Positions 39,784 through 49,581 are shown, counted from the stretch's first letter. The stretch: DNA of 64,000 nucleotides from 13-2-20CM-66-19 sp963824395 (GCA_963824395.1 CAWGPF010000005.1:1054001-1118000); one strand, 5' to 3'. The notes: a model not told the origin generated them from the letters alone. A program made the numbers and translations.

Positions 39784-40470
39784 TCAGCCCGTGAGTGCGT
39801 CGCTCGCTTCGCCGGGGGTGCGCGAGGTCTGCGCGGCCAGGCGCTCGATGGTGTGGTAGGACTCCTGAGTGATCTGCTGCGGATCCGCGCACAGGTAGGG
39901 ACGCAGCACCTCCAGGATCTCGTAGTAGCCCTCGAGGATCGTCGCCGCCGTGACCTCCCGGTCGTGGTACTCGGTGTAGTTGATCCAGTTCTCCGAGATG
40001 ATCCAGGTCACGTCCACAATTGAACGCAGGCGACGCGCGTCCGGGGGCAGGCGCATGTAGCCGCGACCCGCGAGCGCGTGCATGAACTTCTCCAGATCCC
40101 GCAGACGCCGTTCACGGTTCTGAGCGAACCGCCGGCGCAGCTGCGGGTCCTGGCGCAGCAGGTCCGCCAGCTCGCGGTAGAAGAAGCGGTACTTGAGGAT
40201 CAGCTGCAGCTGGCGCACGAACATCGCCGCCATGTGCTCGAGCGTCGGCGCGAGGTGATCCCGGTACCAGCCGGAGTCCATCTCATCGATCGCCAGCTGG
40301 AAGAGCGCGAAAATGATGTCGCGCTTGTTATTGAAGTGATATTGCAGGTTGCCCTTGCTGATGCCGCAGCGCTCGGCGATGCGGTTCGCCGAGACTGCGG
40401 CGGTGCCCTGCTCGTTGAACATCTCAAGCGCCGCCTGCAGGATCCTCAGCTGTGTCGTTCGCGTACCCAT
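39784..40470 (-). CDS. TetR-family transcriptional regulator
   Basis: 228 residues. The N-terminal helix-turn-helix (ILQAALEMFNEQGTAAVSANRIAERCGISKGNLQYHFNNKRDII, about 9-52) is the standard TetR DNA-binding domain; the YHFNNK recognition-helix end is clear. The long C-terminal ligand domain contains a Trp/Tyr-rich stretch (VDVTWIISENWINYTEYHDRE). It starts 41 bases downstream of iorB and probably controls the iorAB operon and neighbouring aromatic genes in response to an acyl-CoA or aromatic effector. Confidence 0.9.
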   Translation of the reverse strand: MGTRTTQLRILQAALEMFNEQGTAAVSANRIAERCGISKGNLQYHFNNKRDIIFALFQLAIDEMDSGWYRDHLAPTLEHMAAMFVRQLQLILKYRFFYRELADLLRQDPQLRRRFAQNRERRLRDLEKFMHALAGRGYMRLPPDARRLRSIVDVTWIISENWINYTEYHDREVTAATILEGYYEILEVLRPYLCADPQQITQESYHTIERLAAQTSRTPGEASDALTG

Positions 40471-40511
40471 GGCCTTGCCCTGTCTGGAGTCCCCCGCTGG
40501 CTCCGGTTGCC

Positions 40512-42047
40512 TCAGGCGGCGACACCGGCAGCGGGACCGGCGCTGCCAAGGGACGCAAGCTCGCGTGCCAGGGCCGTGCCTTCTTCATCCGCCAGCGCTG
40601 CCTCCTGCAGCCGCGCGAGGCACTGCGCGCCATCCGCACGGGTGCGCAGGCGCTCCAGCTGTCCCACCAGAGTGCAGAAACTGCGCCAGCCGCGCTCGTG
40701 CGTCTCTCCGTAGCCCTTGATGAGACGCTGCGCCTTCGCAAGCTCCACCGCGAGCGCATAGTCCTGCGAGGCGAGCGTACCCAGGCGCCCGAGCCACTGC
40801 TCGATACGCTCGTTCTCCTCCTGGAAGCGCAGCGTACCGCGCCGCCAGCGCCGTGCGCCGCCAAGCAGGTAAAGAAAGAGGAAACCCCTCACCGTGGTAG
40901 TACGGATGTGGCGACCGCCGGTGAAGCGCGCCAGGAAGCGGCCCGCCCCGGGGGACCTCAGTACGCGGCGTCCCCAGCCTGCAGGCAGCGTGCCGGCGAT
41001 CTCGGCTACGCGCGGGCGCATGAACTCGGTGACGCCAAAGAGCTGCCCGGGCGCGGCGCGGATCTCCTCCGCCACGCGCGCATGGCGCGCCGCACGCGTC
41101 TTCAGCTGCGCCACGCGCAGGGTATCCTCGAAGCTCATCCACAGCGCGAGCGAGGCCGCCGTGGCGCGGGTCAGCGCGCCCGCCCCGGATGCCCGCGGTT
41201 CGAGGACCGCGATGCCCTCGAGGCGTGTCAGGTAGAGCGCCGCGTAGGGCGGGTCCTGGTAATCGAGCAGGCGCCGCACGCCCTCGAGGGCGGTGGGCTG
41301 TACCGCGACGGGCAGCGCGCGGATGCGCGCGAGCAGCGGCTGCAGCGCAGGCGTGCGCGCCGCGCTCGGGATCTCGGCCGCCAGGGCGGGCAGCGCCGCG
41401 GGCGCTTCCCCGACCCCCCCGGCCTGCGCCTGTTCGTAGGCGTCCTCGAAGGCTGCGAGGTTGGTGCGCACCGCAAGGCCGCCGCGGGTAATGGCCTCCT
41501 TGAAGCTCTGCTTGGGAAAGGGCAGCACGCCCGCCCCGCTGATGGCCCCGAGGAGCACGGCGCTGATCACCGCGTGGTGCCGCTCGGCCGTGGCCTCCAT
41601 GTCGAAGAGGATGGTGCGCTTGCCCTGGGTGCGCACCAGCTCAAGGAGCGCCGCGGTGTCAGTCACGCCCTGGCCGAGGGCGCTCTTCTCCGCAATCGCG
41701 TAGGAGCGGTGGGTCGAGGCGATGAGGGTGGTGTGCTCCGGACTCACCAGTCCGCGCTGAATGGAGCGCCCGGCCTCGGCGAGCTCGGAGGCGACCACGC
41801 AGTCCACGTCCCCCGGCACCGGCATGAGCGCCATGACCGGCTCGCGCCCGAGGCGCTCGGCCTCGGCCCGCGCGAAGAACTCCAGGTAATAGATGGTGGC
41901 GCCGGTGCGCTGTGCGACCCCGGGAACCGAGGTCGACTGAACGAGGTACCCGCAGCTCTCGGCGATCGCGATCAGCCAGTCGGTGAGCACCCCGCCGCCC
42001 TGGCCGCCCAGGGCTGCGATGGTGAGCTTGAGGGTGCGCCCGGGCAC
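40512..42047 (-). CDS. iorB: Indolepyruvate oxidoreductase subunit beta family protein
   Basis: 511 residues from a GTG at 42047, 8 bases after the iorA stop. The first ~190 residues are the gamma-type pyruvate-ferredoxin-oxidoreductase domain (IAALGGQGGGVLTDWLIAIAE, STSVPGVAQRTGATIYYLEF). The C-terminal ~300 residues form the extra domain seen in long IorB proteins (YQDPPYAALYLTRLEGI, LAVELAKAQRLIKGYGETHERG). With IorA it oxidatively decarboxylates arylpyruvates such as indolepyruvate to aryl-acetyl-CoA, reducing ferredoxin. The upstream-open frame inside iorA is not used. Confidence 0.92.
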   Translation of the reverse strand: MPGRTLKLTIAALGGQGGGVLTDWLIAIAESCGYLVQSTSVPGVAQRTGATIYYLEFFARAEAERLGREPVMALMPVPGDVDCVVASELAEAGRSIQRGLVSPEHTTLIASTHRSYAIAEKSALGQGVTDTAALLELVRTQGKRTILFDMEATAERHHAVISAVLLGAISGAGVLPFPKQSFKEAITRGGLAVRTNLAAFEDAYEQAQAGGVGEAPAALPALAAEIPSAARTPALQPLLARIRALPVAVQPTALEGVRRLLDYQDPPYAALYLTRLEGIAVLEPRASGAGALTRATAASLALWMSFEDTLRVAQLKTRAARHARVAEEIRAAPGQLFGVTEFMRPRVAEIAGTLPAGWGRRVLRSPGAGRFLARFTGGRHIRTTTVRGFLFLYLLGGARRWRRGTLRFQEENERIEQWLGRLGTLASQDYALAVELAKAQRLIKGYGETHERGWRSFCTLVGQLERLRTRADGAQCLARLQEAALADEEGTALARELASLGSAGPAAGVAA

Positions 42048-42055
42048 GGGGCCGC

Positions 42056-44206
42056 CTAGAGAACCCAGCGCAGACGCCGGCGCTCGCTGCCGCGCTGCAG
42101 GGCGCCGATGAGCGCGCGCCGTACCCGCTCGAGCAGGCGGTCCCAGCGCGTCGGGTTGTAGATGAGGTCCGCGCGATAGAAGGACGGGCACAGCACCGCC
42201 GCCTCCGCTACGCCGCCGCACACCCCACAGCCGACGCAGCTGTTGTCCACGTACGCCACCGGATCCTGGCGCAGCGGATCGGGATTGGGCTTGACCGTCA
42301 GTGACGGGCAGCCCGAGAGGCGGATGCATGAGTGGTCCCCGGTGCAGGTGTCGGCATCCACCCCGAAGCGCTCGCGCACCACGCGCTCACCGTTCTCGAT
42401 CGCCTTGCGGGTGAGCGGGCGCACGCGGCGCTGGCGGTTCAGCTGGCACTCCCCTTCCGCGACGATGACCTTCGGCCCCGTAAAGCCGGTGCTGAGCGCA
42501 TCGCGCAGCACCGCCAGGGTCTTTTGCATGTTGTAGGTGTGCGTATGCTTCACCCAGCGGATGCCGACGCCGCGGACCGCGTCCACGATCGAGTTATTGC
42601 CCTGCCGGTGCGTGCCGGCGGCGCGCGAGGAGGGGATGTCCTGGCCACCGGTGGCGGCCGAGTAGCCGTTGTCGATGATGATGGTCAGGTCATCGTGGCG
42701 GTTGAAGACGGCGTTGCCGATGCCGCTCGTGAGCCCGTTGTGCCAGAAGCCGCCGTCGCCCATCACCGAGACCGCCCGCCGGCCGCCCTCGCTGCCGAAG
42801 GCCGAGGCGGCGGCGGCGCCGAGGCCATACCCCATGATGCTGTTGCCCATGTTGAACGGTGGCAGCGTCGCAAAGGAGTGGCAGCCGATGTCGGCGCTGA
42901 TGTGCAAAGGACCGGTCTCCTTCTGCAGGAGCTTCATGGCGGCGAAGAACGGCCGTTCCGGGCAGCCGATGCAAAGACCCGAGGGCCGCGGCGGCACCAG
43001 GGCGGCGAGCTTGCCGGCCGGCACCAGGGGTGCCTCGCGGCTGCCGGACTCGGCCGCCGCCTCAGGCGCCCGGGGACTGACCGCCCAGCGCTCGAGGAAT
43101 GCCTTGAGGCCGCGGCGCAGCACATCGACGGTGTACTCCCCGTGCATCGGCAGCACTTCCTTGCCGAGAATGCGCGTGGCGACGCCGCGCTGGTGCAGGA
43201 TCTGGGTCGCCGCCTGTTCAAGATACTCCGGCTGCCCCTCCTCGATGATGAGCACCGCCTGCTTGCCGCGGCAGAAGCGCTCCCACTCCTCGGGCACGAG
43301 CGGGTAGGTGACGTTAAGCACGTAGAGCGGCACCTCGCTGGCGCCGAAGGCGTCGGCGCGCCCGAGCAGCTCGAGCGCCCGCAGCGTGTTGTTGTAGAGG
43401 CCGCCCTGCAGCACGATGCCGATGTTGCCCTCACTCCCGGGCATCGTCTCGTTCAGGCCGCGCGCGGCGATGAAGCGCTGCGCCGCCGGCAGGCGCGTCT
43501 CGATCTTCTCCTTCTCCTGCGCGTAGGTGGAGGGTGGCAGGATGATGCGTCCGTAGTCGCGCACCGGGTGCGCCAGCGCGTCGGCGCCGGAGAACGCGGG
43601 GCGGCGGTTGTCCTCGCAGACGAAGCGCCCGTACACGTGGCAGGCACGGATGCGCAGCATCAGCATCACCGGCGTATTGCTCGCCTCGGACAGCTCGAAC
43701 CCCTGCTCGACCGCGCGCACGATCTGCGGCAGCTGCGGGCGCGGGTCGAGCAACCACATCTGCGACTTCATGGCGAAGGCGTGGGTGCGCTCCTGCATGA
43801 TGCTCGCGCCCTCGCCGTAGTCCTCGCCGAGGATGATGAGGGCGCCGCCCTTGACCCCGGCGGAGGCGAGGTTGGAGAGCGCATCGGAGGCGACGTTGGT
43901 ACCGACGGTGGACTTCCAGGTCACCGCCCCGCGCAGCGGGTAGTTGATCGACGCGGCGAGCATGGCGGCGGCGGTGGCCTCCGAGGCGCTCGCCTCGAAG
44001 TGCACGCCGAGCTCACTCAGGATGTCCTCAGCATCGCTGAGCACATCCATGAGGTGGGAGATCGGCGCGCCCTGGTAGCCGCCGACGTAGGCGACCCCGG
44101 ACTGCAGCAGCGCCTTGGTGACGGCGAGGATCCCCTCACCGCGGAACTCTGCGCCCGCGCCGAGCCGCAGTGACTGGACTTCCTTCGCGAACGAGCGCTC
44201 GGCCAT
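42056..44206 (-). CDS. iorA: Indolepyruvate ferredoxin oxidoreductase alpha subunit
   Basis: 716 residues. The N-terminal transketolase-type domain (EGILAVTKALLQSGVAYVGGYQGAPISHL) is followed by a TPP-binding domain with GDGGFWHNGLTSGIGNAVFN and the diphosphate-site DNGYSAATGGQ. A C-terminal ferredoxin-like segment (CTGDHSC...SGCPS and CVGCGVCG...LCP) holds iron-sulfur cluster cysteines. It performs CoA-dependent oxidative decarboxylation of arylpyruvates in aromatic amino-acid catabolism. It lies 19 bases after the cyclase-family gene and 8 bases before iorB, so all three probably form one operon. Confidence 0.94.
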   Translation of the reverse strand: MAERSFAKEVQSLRLGAGAEFRGEGILAVTKALLQSGVAYVGGYQGAPISHLMDVLSDAEDILSELGVHFEASASEATAAAMLAASINYPLRGAVTWKSTVGTNVASDALSNLASAGVKGGALIILGEDYGEGASIMQERTHAFAMKSQMWLLDPRPQLPQIVRAVEQGFELSEASNTPVMLMLRIRACHVYGRFVCEDNRRPAFSGADALAHPVRDYGRIILPPSTYAQEKEKIETRLPAAQRFIAARGLNETMPGSEGNIGIVLQGGLYNNTLRALELLGRADAFGASEVPLYVLNVTYPLVPEEWERFCRGKQAVLIIEEGQPEYLEQAATQILHQRGVATRILGKEVLPMHGEYTVDVLRRGLKAFLERWAVSPRAPEAAAESGSREAPLVPAGKLAALVPPRPSGLCIGCPERPFFAAMKLLQKETGPLHISADIGCHSFATLPPFNMGNSIMGYGLGAAAASAFGSEGGRRAVSVMGDGGFWHNGLTSGIGNAVFNRHDDLTIIIDNGYSAATGGQDIPSSRAAGTHRQGNNSIVDAVRGVGIRWVKHTHTYNMQKTLAVLRDALSTGFTGPKVIVAEGECQLNRQRRVRPLTRKAIENGERVVRERFGVDADTCTGDHSCIRLSGCPSLTVKPNPDPLRQDPVAYVDNSCVGCGVCGGVAEAAVLCPSFYRADLIYNPTRWDRLLERVRRALIGALQRGSERRRLRWVL

Positions 44207-44225
44207 CGGCTCCAGCCTGCCGCGC

Positions 44226-45034
44226 TCAGGCGGGGACGAGCGCGAGCACGCGCAGCGGACTGCCCGAGCCGTTCACGATCTTCAGCGGCGGCGCGATCAC
44301 CACCGCGCCGGTCGCGGGCAGCTGCTCGAGGTTGGTGAGGCTTGCCAGCCCGAAGCGGTTGGAGCCGTGCATGATGGTGTGGCAGGGGAACATCGGCTCG
44401 AAGGTGGGCGCCTGGCCGGCATCCGTGCCCACCGTCTCCACCCCGACGCCGAGGATGTCCCGCTCCTTGGCGAGGAACGGCACGGCCTGCGGGTGAAAGC
44501 CGGGCGTGTGGGCGCCATCAGCGCCGATGTTGAGGAAATCCCGGGCACTTTTTTTCTGCGACCAGTCGGTGCGGATCAGCACCCAGGCGTGGGGGGGATC
44601 CTGCCATGGGCGGCCTCCCAGACCTCGATGGTTGCGCGGGTGACGAGGAAGTCCGGATTCGCCTGGGCCTCGCGCGCCACGTCGATGACGCAGGCCGGGC
44701 CGATGAAGCGCTCGACCGGGATGTTGTGGGTGGCATTGTTGGCGTAGTCCTTGCCCGTGACCCAGTGAATCGGGGCATCGAAGTGCGTGCCGGTGTGCTC
44801 ACCGCAGGCGATGTTGTTCCAGTACCAGGCGGGCCCGCGGGCGTCGTAGCGCGAGATCTCCTCCAGCGCGAAGGGTCTGGAGGGCGCGAACTGGGGCGGC
44901 AGCTGAATGGTCGGGGTGGAAGCCTCCAGCGGCACCGTCAGATCCACGACCCTGATGCGGCCGCCGATGATCCCGGCGACCAGTTGCTCCAGAGCGGGGG
45001 ACGACCTGGCGGGTGACTGCGTTGCCGTGCTCAT
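44226..45034 (-). pseudogene. Cyclase-family (kynurenine formamidase-like) hydrolase, frameshifted
   Basis: A PF04199-type metal hydrolase of about 268 residues. The N-terminal piece starts at the ATG at 45034 (GAGAAG upstream) and has the metal-binding HTGTHFDAPIHW. After HGRIPP the frame breaks in a run of seven G (44591-44597, seven C on the coding strand). One more C joins it to HAWVLIRTDWSQKK and the C-terminal half ending LRVLALVPA. A single missing base in such a run is a classic sequencing or assembly error, so the gene may be intact in the organism. Members hydrolyse N-formylkynurenine or other cyclic amides. It is first in the iorAB operon, diverging from the 2-aminobenzoyl-CoA-type operon. 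Confidence 0.82.
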
Positions 45035-45156
45035 GAGCTTCTCTCGTGTGCGGCGGGCTGCGTGCCCGGTGGAGAAATGATTGACACCTGAAGTAACTGG
45101 CAATATAACATAGCCGGCATCACTGCAATAGCGTCGCGACGGGGGTTCCGGCCGGT

Positions 45157-47439
45157 ATGAGACGAATCGTCTGCGTGGGCGGCGGCCCGGCCGGGCTGTA
45201 CGCGGCGATCCTGCTGCGCAAGGCCCTGCCGGCGGCGCGCATCGAGGTCTTCGAGCGCAACCGCCCGGACGACACCTTCGGCTGGGGCGTGGTGTTCTCC
45301 GACCAGACGATGGCCAATTTCCAGGCTGCCGACCCCGAGTCGCATGCCGCAATCCTCGCGAACTTCCATCACTGGGACGATATTGCCATTTATTTCGGCG
45401 GCCGGCGGCTGGTAAGCGGCGGCCATGGTTTCTGCGGCATCGCCCGCAAGCGCCTGCTCGGGGTGCTGCAGGAACGCGCCCGGACCCTGGGGGTGGTGCA
45501 GCATTTCCAGCGCGAGGTAGAGGACGAATCCGCCTTCGCCGACGCCGACCTCATCGTGGCCGCCGATGGCATCAACAGCAGGACGCGCGCCCGCCATGCG
45601 CAGGTGTTCGAGCCGCACATCGACGTGCGCCACTGCCGCTTCATCTGGCTCGGAACCACGCGACCATTCAGCGAGTTCACGTTCGCCTTCCGTGAAACCG
45701 AGCACGGCTGGTTCCAGATCCACGCCTACCAGTTCAGCGCCGAGCTCTCCACGGTGATCGTGGAGACGCGCGAGGAGACCTGGGCGGCCCATGGCCTGGA
45801 GCGCGCCAGCACCGCCGAGTCCATCGCTTTCTGCGAGGCTCTGTTTGCGCCCTACCTCGATGGCCACCGCCTGCAGAGCAACGCCAATCACCTGCGCGGC
45901 TCGGCGTGGCTGAACTTCAACCGCGTCAGCTGCGCCCGCTGGCATGACGGTCGCATCGTGCTGCTGGGTGATGCCGCGCACACCGCCCACTTCTCCATCG
46001 GCTCGGGCACCAAGCTTGCCATGGAGGACGCGATCGCCCTCACCGGCCTGGTGAGCGCCGGCGGCCCCCTCGAGGCTGCGCTCGCGGCCTACCAGCGCGA
46101 GCGCCACGTGGAGGTGCTGAAGCTGCAGAGCGCGGCGCGCAACCGCATGGAATGGTTCGAGCACGTGGCGCGCTACGTGCACCTGCCGCCCGAGCAGTTC
46201 GCCTACAGCCTGCTCACCGGCAGCCAGCGCATCGGGCACGAGAACCTGAAGGTGCGCGATCCGCGCTTCGTCGCCGACTACGAGCGCTGGCTCGCCGAGC
46301 GTGACGGCGCCGCCTCCCCGCGTCCGCCGATGTTCCTGCCCTTCCGTCTGCGCGGCATGCAGCTTGAGAACCGCATCGTCGTCGCGCCCATGGCGCAGTA
46401 CAGTGCCCTCGAGGGCGTCCCGGGCGAGTGGCACCTGGTGCACTACGGACAGCGCGCGCTCGGCGGGGCGGGACTGCTCTACACCGAGATGACCTGCGTA
46501 TCACCCACCGGGCGCATCACCCCCGGATGCACGGGGCTGTGGAACGAGGCCCAGCGCAGCGCCTGGGAGCGCATCGTGAGGTTCGTGCACGCGCACTCCC
46601 CTACCAAGATCTGCCTGCAGCTGGGCCACGCCGGGCGCAAGGGCTCCACCCAGCTCGGCTGGCAGCAGGCCGACGCGCCACTGCCGACGGGGAACTGGCC
46701 CCTGCTCGCTCCCTCAGCCCTTCCCTGGCAGGAGGGCGTAAGCCAGTCACCCCGCGCCATGGAACGCACCGACATGGTGCGCGTATGCGGGGAGTTCGTA
46801 CACGCCGCACGCCTCGGGGCGACGGCCGGCTTCGACATGCTCGAGCTGCACATGGCGCACGGCTACCTGCTCGCCTCCTTCCTGTCCCCGCTCACCAATC
46901 AGCGCACCGATGAGTACGGCGGCGCCATCGACAACCGCCTGCGCTTCCCGCTCGAGGTAGTGCAGGCCGTCCGCGCCGCCTGGCCGCAGGACCGGCCGCT
47001 CTCGGTGCGCATTTCGGCGAGCGACTGGGCCGACGGAGGCTTAAGCGATGCCGACCTGCTCGCCATCGCGCGCGCCTTGAAGGACGCCGGCATCGATCTC
47101 ATCGACGTCTCCAGCGGCCAGACCGTGCCCTGGCAGAAGCCGGTCTACGGACGCATGTGGCAGACGCCCTTTGCGGATGAGATCCGCAACGAGATCGGGC
47201 TCGCCACGCTCGCGGTCGGCAACATCTACGAGGCCGACCACGTGAACTCCATCATCGCCGCCGGACGCGCCGATCTGTGCGCGCTCGCCCGCCCGCACCT
47301 CGCCAACCCCGCGTGGACGCTCGAGGCTGCCGCGCGCCAGGGGTACGCAGCACAGTGGTGGCCGAACCCCTACCTTTCCGCCAAGAGTCAGCTCGAGCGC
47401 AACCTTGCGCGCGCCAACCCCCCGGGAGCCCCGCCATGA
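45157..47439 (+). CDS. Bifunctional FAD monooxygenase / Old Yellow Enzyme, 2-aminobenzoyl-CoA or salicylyl-CoA type
   Basis: 760 residues with two enzymes in one chain. Residues 1-385 are an aromatic-ring FAD monooxygenase (GGGPAGLYAAILL, ADLIVAADGINS, GDAAHTAHFSIGSGTKLAMEDA). Residues ~390-760 are an Old Yellow Enzyme NADH:flavin oxidoreductase (RIVVAPMAQYSA, LELHMAHGYLLASFLSPLTN, RTDEYGG). This exact fusion is known from 2-aminobenzoyl-CoA monooxygenase/reductase of Azoarcus, which hydroxylates and then reduces the ring, and from salicylyl-CoA 5-hydroxylase relatives. It leads an operon of SDR, MarR, crotonase, acyl-CoA dehydrogenase and Rid genes. The Rid gene and kynurenine/indole-type neighbours favour an amino-substituted substrate. 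Confidence 0.9.
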   Translation: MRRIVCVGGGPAGLYAAILLRKALPAARIEVFERNRPDDTFGWGVVFSDQTMANFQAADPESHAAILANFHHWDDIAIYFGGRRLVSGGHGFCGIARKRLLGVLQERARTLGVVQHFQREVEDESAFADADLIVAADGINSRTRARHAQVFEPHIDVRHCRFIWLGTTRPFSEFTFAFRETEHGWFQIHAYQFSAELSTVIVETREETWAAHGLERASTAESIAFCEALFAPYLDGHRLQSNANHLRGSAWLNFNRVSCARWHDGRIVLLGDAAHTAHFSIGSGTKLAMEDAIALTGLVSAGGPLEAALAAYQRERHVEVLKLQSAARNRMEWFEHVARYVHLPPEQFAYSLLTGSQRIGHENLKVRDPRFVADYERWLAERDGAASPRPPMFLPFRLRGMQLENRIVVAPMAQYSALEGVPGEWHLVHYGQRALGGAGLLYTEMTCVSPTGRITPGCTGLWNEAQRSAWERIVRFVHAHSPTKICLQLGHAGRKGSTQLGWQQADAPLPTGNWPLLAPSALPWQEGVSQSPRAMERTDMVRVCGEFVHAARLGATAGFDMLELHMAHGYLLASFLSPLTNQRTDEYGGAIDNRLRFPLEVVQAVRAAWPQDRPLSVRISASDWADGGLSDADLLAIARALKDAGIDLIDVSSGQTVPWQKPVYGRMWQTPFADEIRNEIGLATLAVGNIYEADHVNSIIAAGRADLCALARPHLANPAWTLEAAARQGYAAQWWPNPYLSAKSQLERNLARANPPGAPP

Positions 47440-48215
47440 GCACCAGCCATACCCTGCAGGACCAGCACGCGGTCGTCACCGGCGCCAGCCGCGGCATCGG
47501 CGCTGCGATCGCGGTCGCGCTCGCCGCCGAGGGCGTGCGCGTCTCACTGCTGGCGCGCGATGAGGCGACGCTCGCGGGTGTGGCGCAGCGGCTCGGTGCC
47601 GCGCAGGCACTGGCGGTCACCGCCGATGTCACCGACCCGGGGTCGGTGCAGCGTGCCTTCGCGGCGGCGCGCGCGCGCTTCGGCCCGGTGCAGCTCCTCA
47701 TTAACAACGCCGGCCAGGCCGCCAGTGCCAAGTTCACCGACACCGACGCGACGCTCTGGAACCGGATACTGGGCGTCAACCTCACCGGCACCTACCTGTG
47801 CGCGCGCGAGGCGGTCGGGGACATGCTCAAGGGTGGCTTCGGGCGCATCGTCAACATCGCGAGCATCGCCGGCCTGCGCGGCGCGGCTTATCTGTCCGCC
47901 TACGTCACCTCCAAGCACGCCGTGATCGGACTCACCCGCTCTCTTGCGCTCGAGTACGCCACGCGCAACATCACCGTGAATGCCGTGTGCCCGGGCTACG
48001 TCGACACCGACATCGTAAAGAACGCGATCGCCAACATCAGCCAGAAGACCGGCCGCAGTGCCGCCGAGGCGCGCGCCACTCTGGTTGCCACCAACCCCCA
48101 GGGGCGCCTCGTGACCGCTGAGGAAGTGGCAGAGGCGACTCTGTGGCTGTGCCGCCCCGGTTCCGCCAGCGTCACCGGCCAGAGCATCGTGCTCGCTGGC
48201 GGCGAAGTGACCTGA
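47436..48215 (+). CDS. Short-chain dehydrogenase/reductase
   Basis: 259 residues, starting at an ATG that overlaps the previous stop (ATGA). The classical SDR marks are present: NAD(P) site TGASRGIGAAIAVAL, NNAG, the catalytic Ser with YvTSK (AYVTSKHAVIG) and the PGYVDTD loop. It likely oxidises a 3-hydroxyacyl-CoA or ring-hydroxyl intermediate, the role of AbmB-like enzymes in 2-aminobenzoyl-CoA breakdown. It is translationally coupled to the monooxygenase/reductase. Confidence 0.92.
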   Translation: MSTSHTLQDQHAVVTGASRGIGAAIAVALAAEGVRVSLLARDEATLAGVAQRLGAAQALAVTADVTDPGSVQRAFAAARARFGPVQLLINNAGQAASAKFTDTDATLWNRILGVNLTGTYLCAREAVGDMLKGGFGRIVNIASIAGLRGAAYLSAYVTSKHAVIGLTRSLALEYATRNITVNAVCPGYVDTDIVKNAIANISQKTGRSAAEARATLVATNPQGRLVTAEEVAEATLWLCRPGSASVTGQSIVLAGGEVT

Positions 48216-48229
48216 AAGGACCTGCCCCC

Positions 48230-48760
48230 ATGCCCAAGGATAAGGCCCGCCTGAAGCTCATCGACGTCCCGGTCGATGCCGAGACGCGCATCCGCGACGA
48301 TCATCACCTCTCGGTGCGCCTGTGGCTGCGCATGCTCAGCTGCACCAACCGCATCGAGAGCCTGGTGCGCCAGAACATGGCCGCGAGCTTTCAGACCACG
48401 CTGCCGCGCTTTGACCTCATGGCGCAGCTCGAACGCTCGCGCCACGGGCTGAAGATGAGCGAGCTGTCGATGCGCATGATGGTGACCGGCGGCAACGTCA
48501 CCGGCATCACCGATGGCCTGGAGAAGGAAGGTCTCGTGGTGCGCGAGGTGGATGCGAGCGACCGGCGCGTCTACCGCGTGCGGCTCACCCCGGAAGGCCA
48601 GCGCCAGTTCCGCCGCATGGCCGCCGAGCACGAACAGTGGGTGATCGCGCTCTTCGAGGGCCTCAGTGCCCGCAGCAAAGAGCAACTGGTGTCGCTCCTC
48701 GGGGAGCTCAAGCACCACGTCAGCGGCGAGGCCGAGAAGGACAAGGCCGTCAGCCGATGA
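48230..48760 (+). CDS. MarR-family transcriptional regulator
   Basis: 176 residues from the ATG at 48230 with GAAAGGA upstream. The winged helix-turn-helix is clear: FDLMAQLERSRHGLKMSELSMRMMVTGGNVTGITDGLEKEGLV with the wing DASDRRVYRVRLTPEGQ. It sits inside the operon, between SDR and crotonase genes, and overlaps the crotonase start (ATGA), so it is probably an autoregulator responding to an aromatic acyl-CoA. Confidence 0.93.
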   Translation: MPKDKARLKLIDVPVDAETRIRDDHHLSVRLWLRMLSCTNRIESLVRQNMAASFQTTLPRFDLMAQLERSRHGLKMSELSMRMMVTGGNVTGITDGLEKEGLVVREVDASDRRVYRVRLTPEGQRQFRRMAAEHEQWVIALFEGLSARSKEQLVSLLGELKHHVSGEAEKDKAVSR

Positions 48761-49566
48761 GCGCCTTCAACCCCCACACCCGGCACTTCCTCTTCGAGCT
48801 CAAGGGGCGCACCGGCCTCATCACGCTCAACCGCCCGGAACGCAAGAACCCCCTCACCTTTGAGTCCTACGCGGAGCTGCGCGACCTGTTCCGCGAGCTC
48901 ACCACCGTGAGCGAGGTGCGTGCCATCGTCCTCACCGGCGCTGGCGGCAACTTCTGCTCCGGCGGCGACGTGCACGAGATCATCGGTCCGCTGACGCAGA
49001 TGGATGCGGCGGGGCTGTTGCGCTTCACGCAGATGACCGGCGACCTGGTCAAGGCCATGCGCCACTGCCCGCAGCCCCTCATCGCCGCCATCGACGGGGT
49101 ATGCGCCGGCGCCGGCGCCATCCTCGCCATGGCGTCCGACGTGCGCATCGGCACGCCGCGCGCGCGAACCGCCTTCCTCTTCACGCGCGTCGGGCTCGCC
49201 GGGTGCGACATGGGGGCGTGCGCGCTCCTGCCGCGGATCATCGGCCAGGGCCGGGCGGCGGAGCTGCTCTACACGGGGCGCGCCATGACGGCGGAGGAAG
49301 GTGCCGCCTGGGGATTCTTCAATCGCCTGGTCGAGCCGGACGCCCTGCCGGCGGCCGCCGCGACGCTGGCCGCGGAGATCGCCGCGGGGCCGACGCTGGC
49401 GCACGCGATGACCAAAAAGATGCTGCACCAGGAATGGGACATGCCCATCGATGCGGCCATCGATGCGGAGGCCAAAGCCCAGGCGCACCTCATGCAAAGC
49501 GAGGACTTCCGGCGCGCGTACCGGGCCTTCGTCGCCAAGCAGAAGCCGCAGTTCGAAGGCAACTGA
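48757..49566 (+). CDS. Crotonase-family enzyme lacking the usual hydratase glutamates
   Basis: 269 residues. The crotonase fold is plain: NRPERKNPLTFESYAEL, the oxyanion-hole segments GAGGNFCSGGDV and DGVCAGAGAILAMASDV, and FTRVGLAGCDMGACALLPRIIG. The two catalytic Glu of enoyl-CoA hydratase are absent: the GGGCEL position reads GAGAIL, and the PE position reads TR. An Asp in AGCDMG is retained, as in crotonases that do hydrolysis, C-C bond cleavage or ring chemistry. In this operon it may hydrate or hydrolytically open the reduced ring of the acyl-CoA substrate. Coupled by overlap to the MarR gene. Confidence 0.9.
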   Translation: MSAFNPHTRHFLFELKGRTGLITLNRPERKNPLTFESYAELRDLFRELTTVSEVRAIVLTGAGGNFCSGGDVHEIIGPLTQMDAAGLLRFTQMTGDLVKAMRHCPQPLIAAIDGVCAGAGAILAMASDVRIGTPRARTAFLFTRVGLAGCDMGACALLPRIIGQGRAAELLYTGRAMTAEEGAAWGFFNRLVEPDALPAAAATLAAEIAAGPTLAHAMTKKMLHQEWDMPIDAAIDAEAKAQAHLMQSEDFRRAYRAFVAKQKPQFEGN

Positions 49567-49581
49567 GGCTTTCCGCACCCC

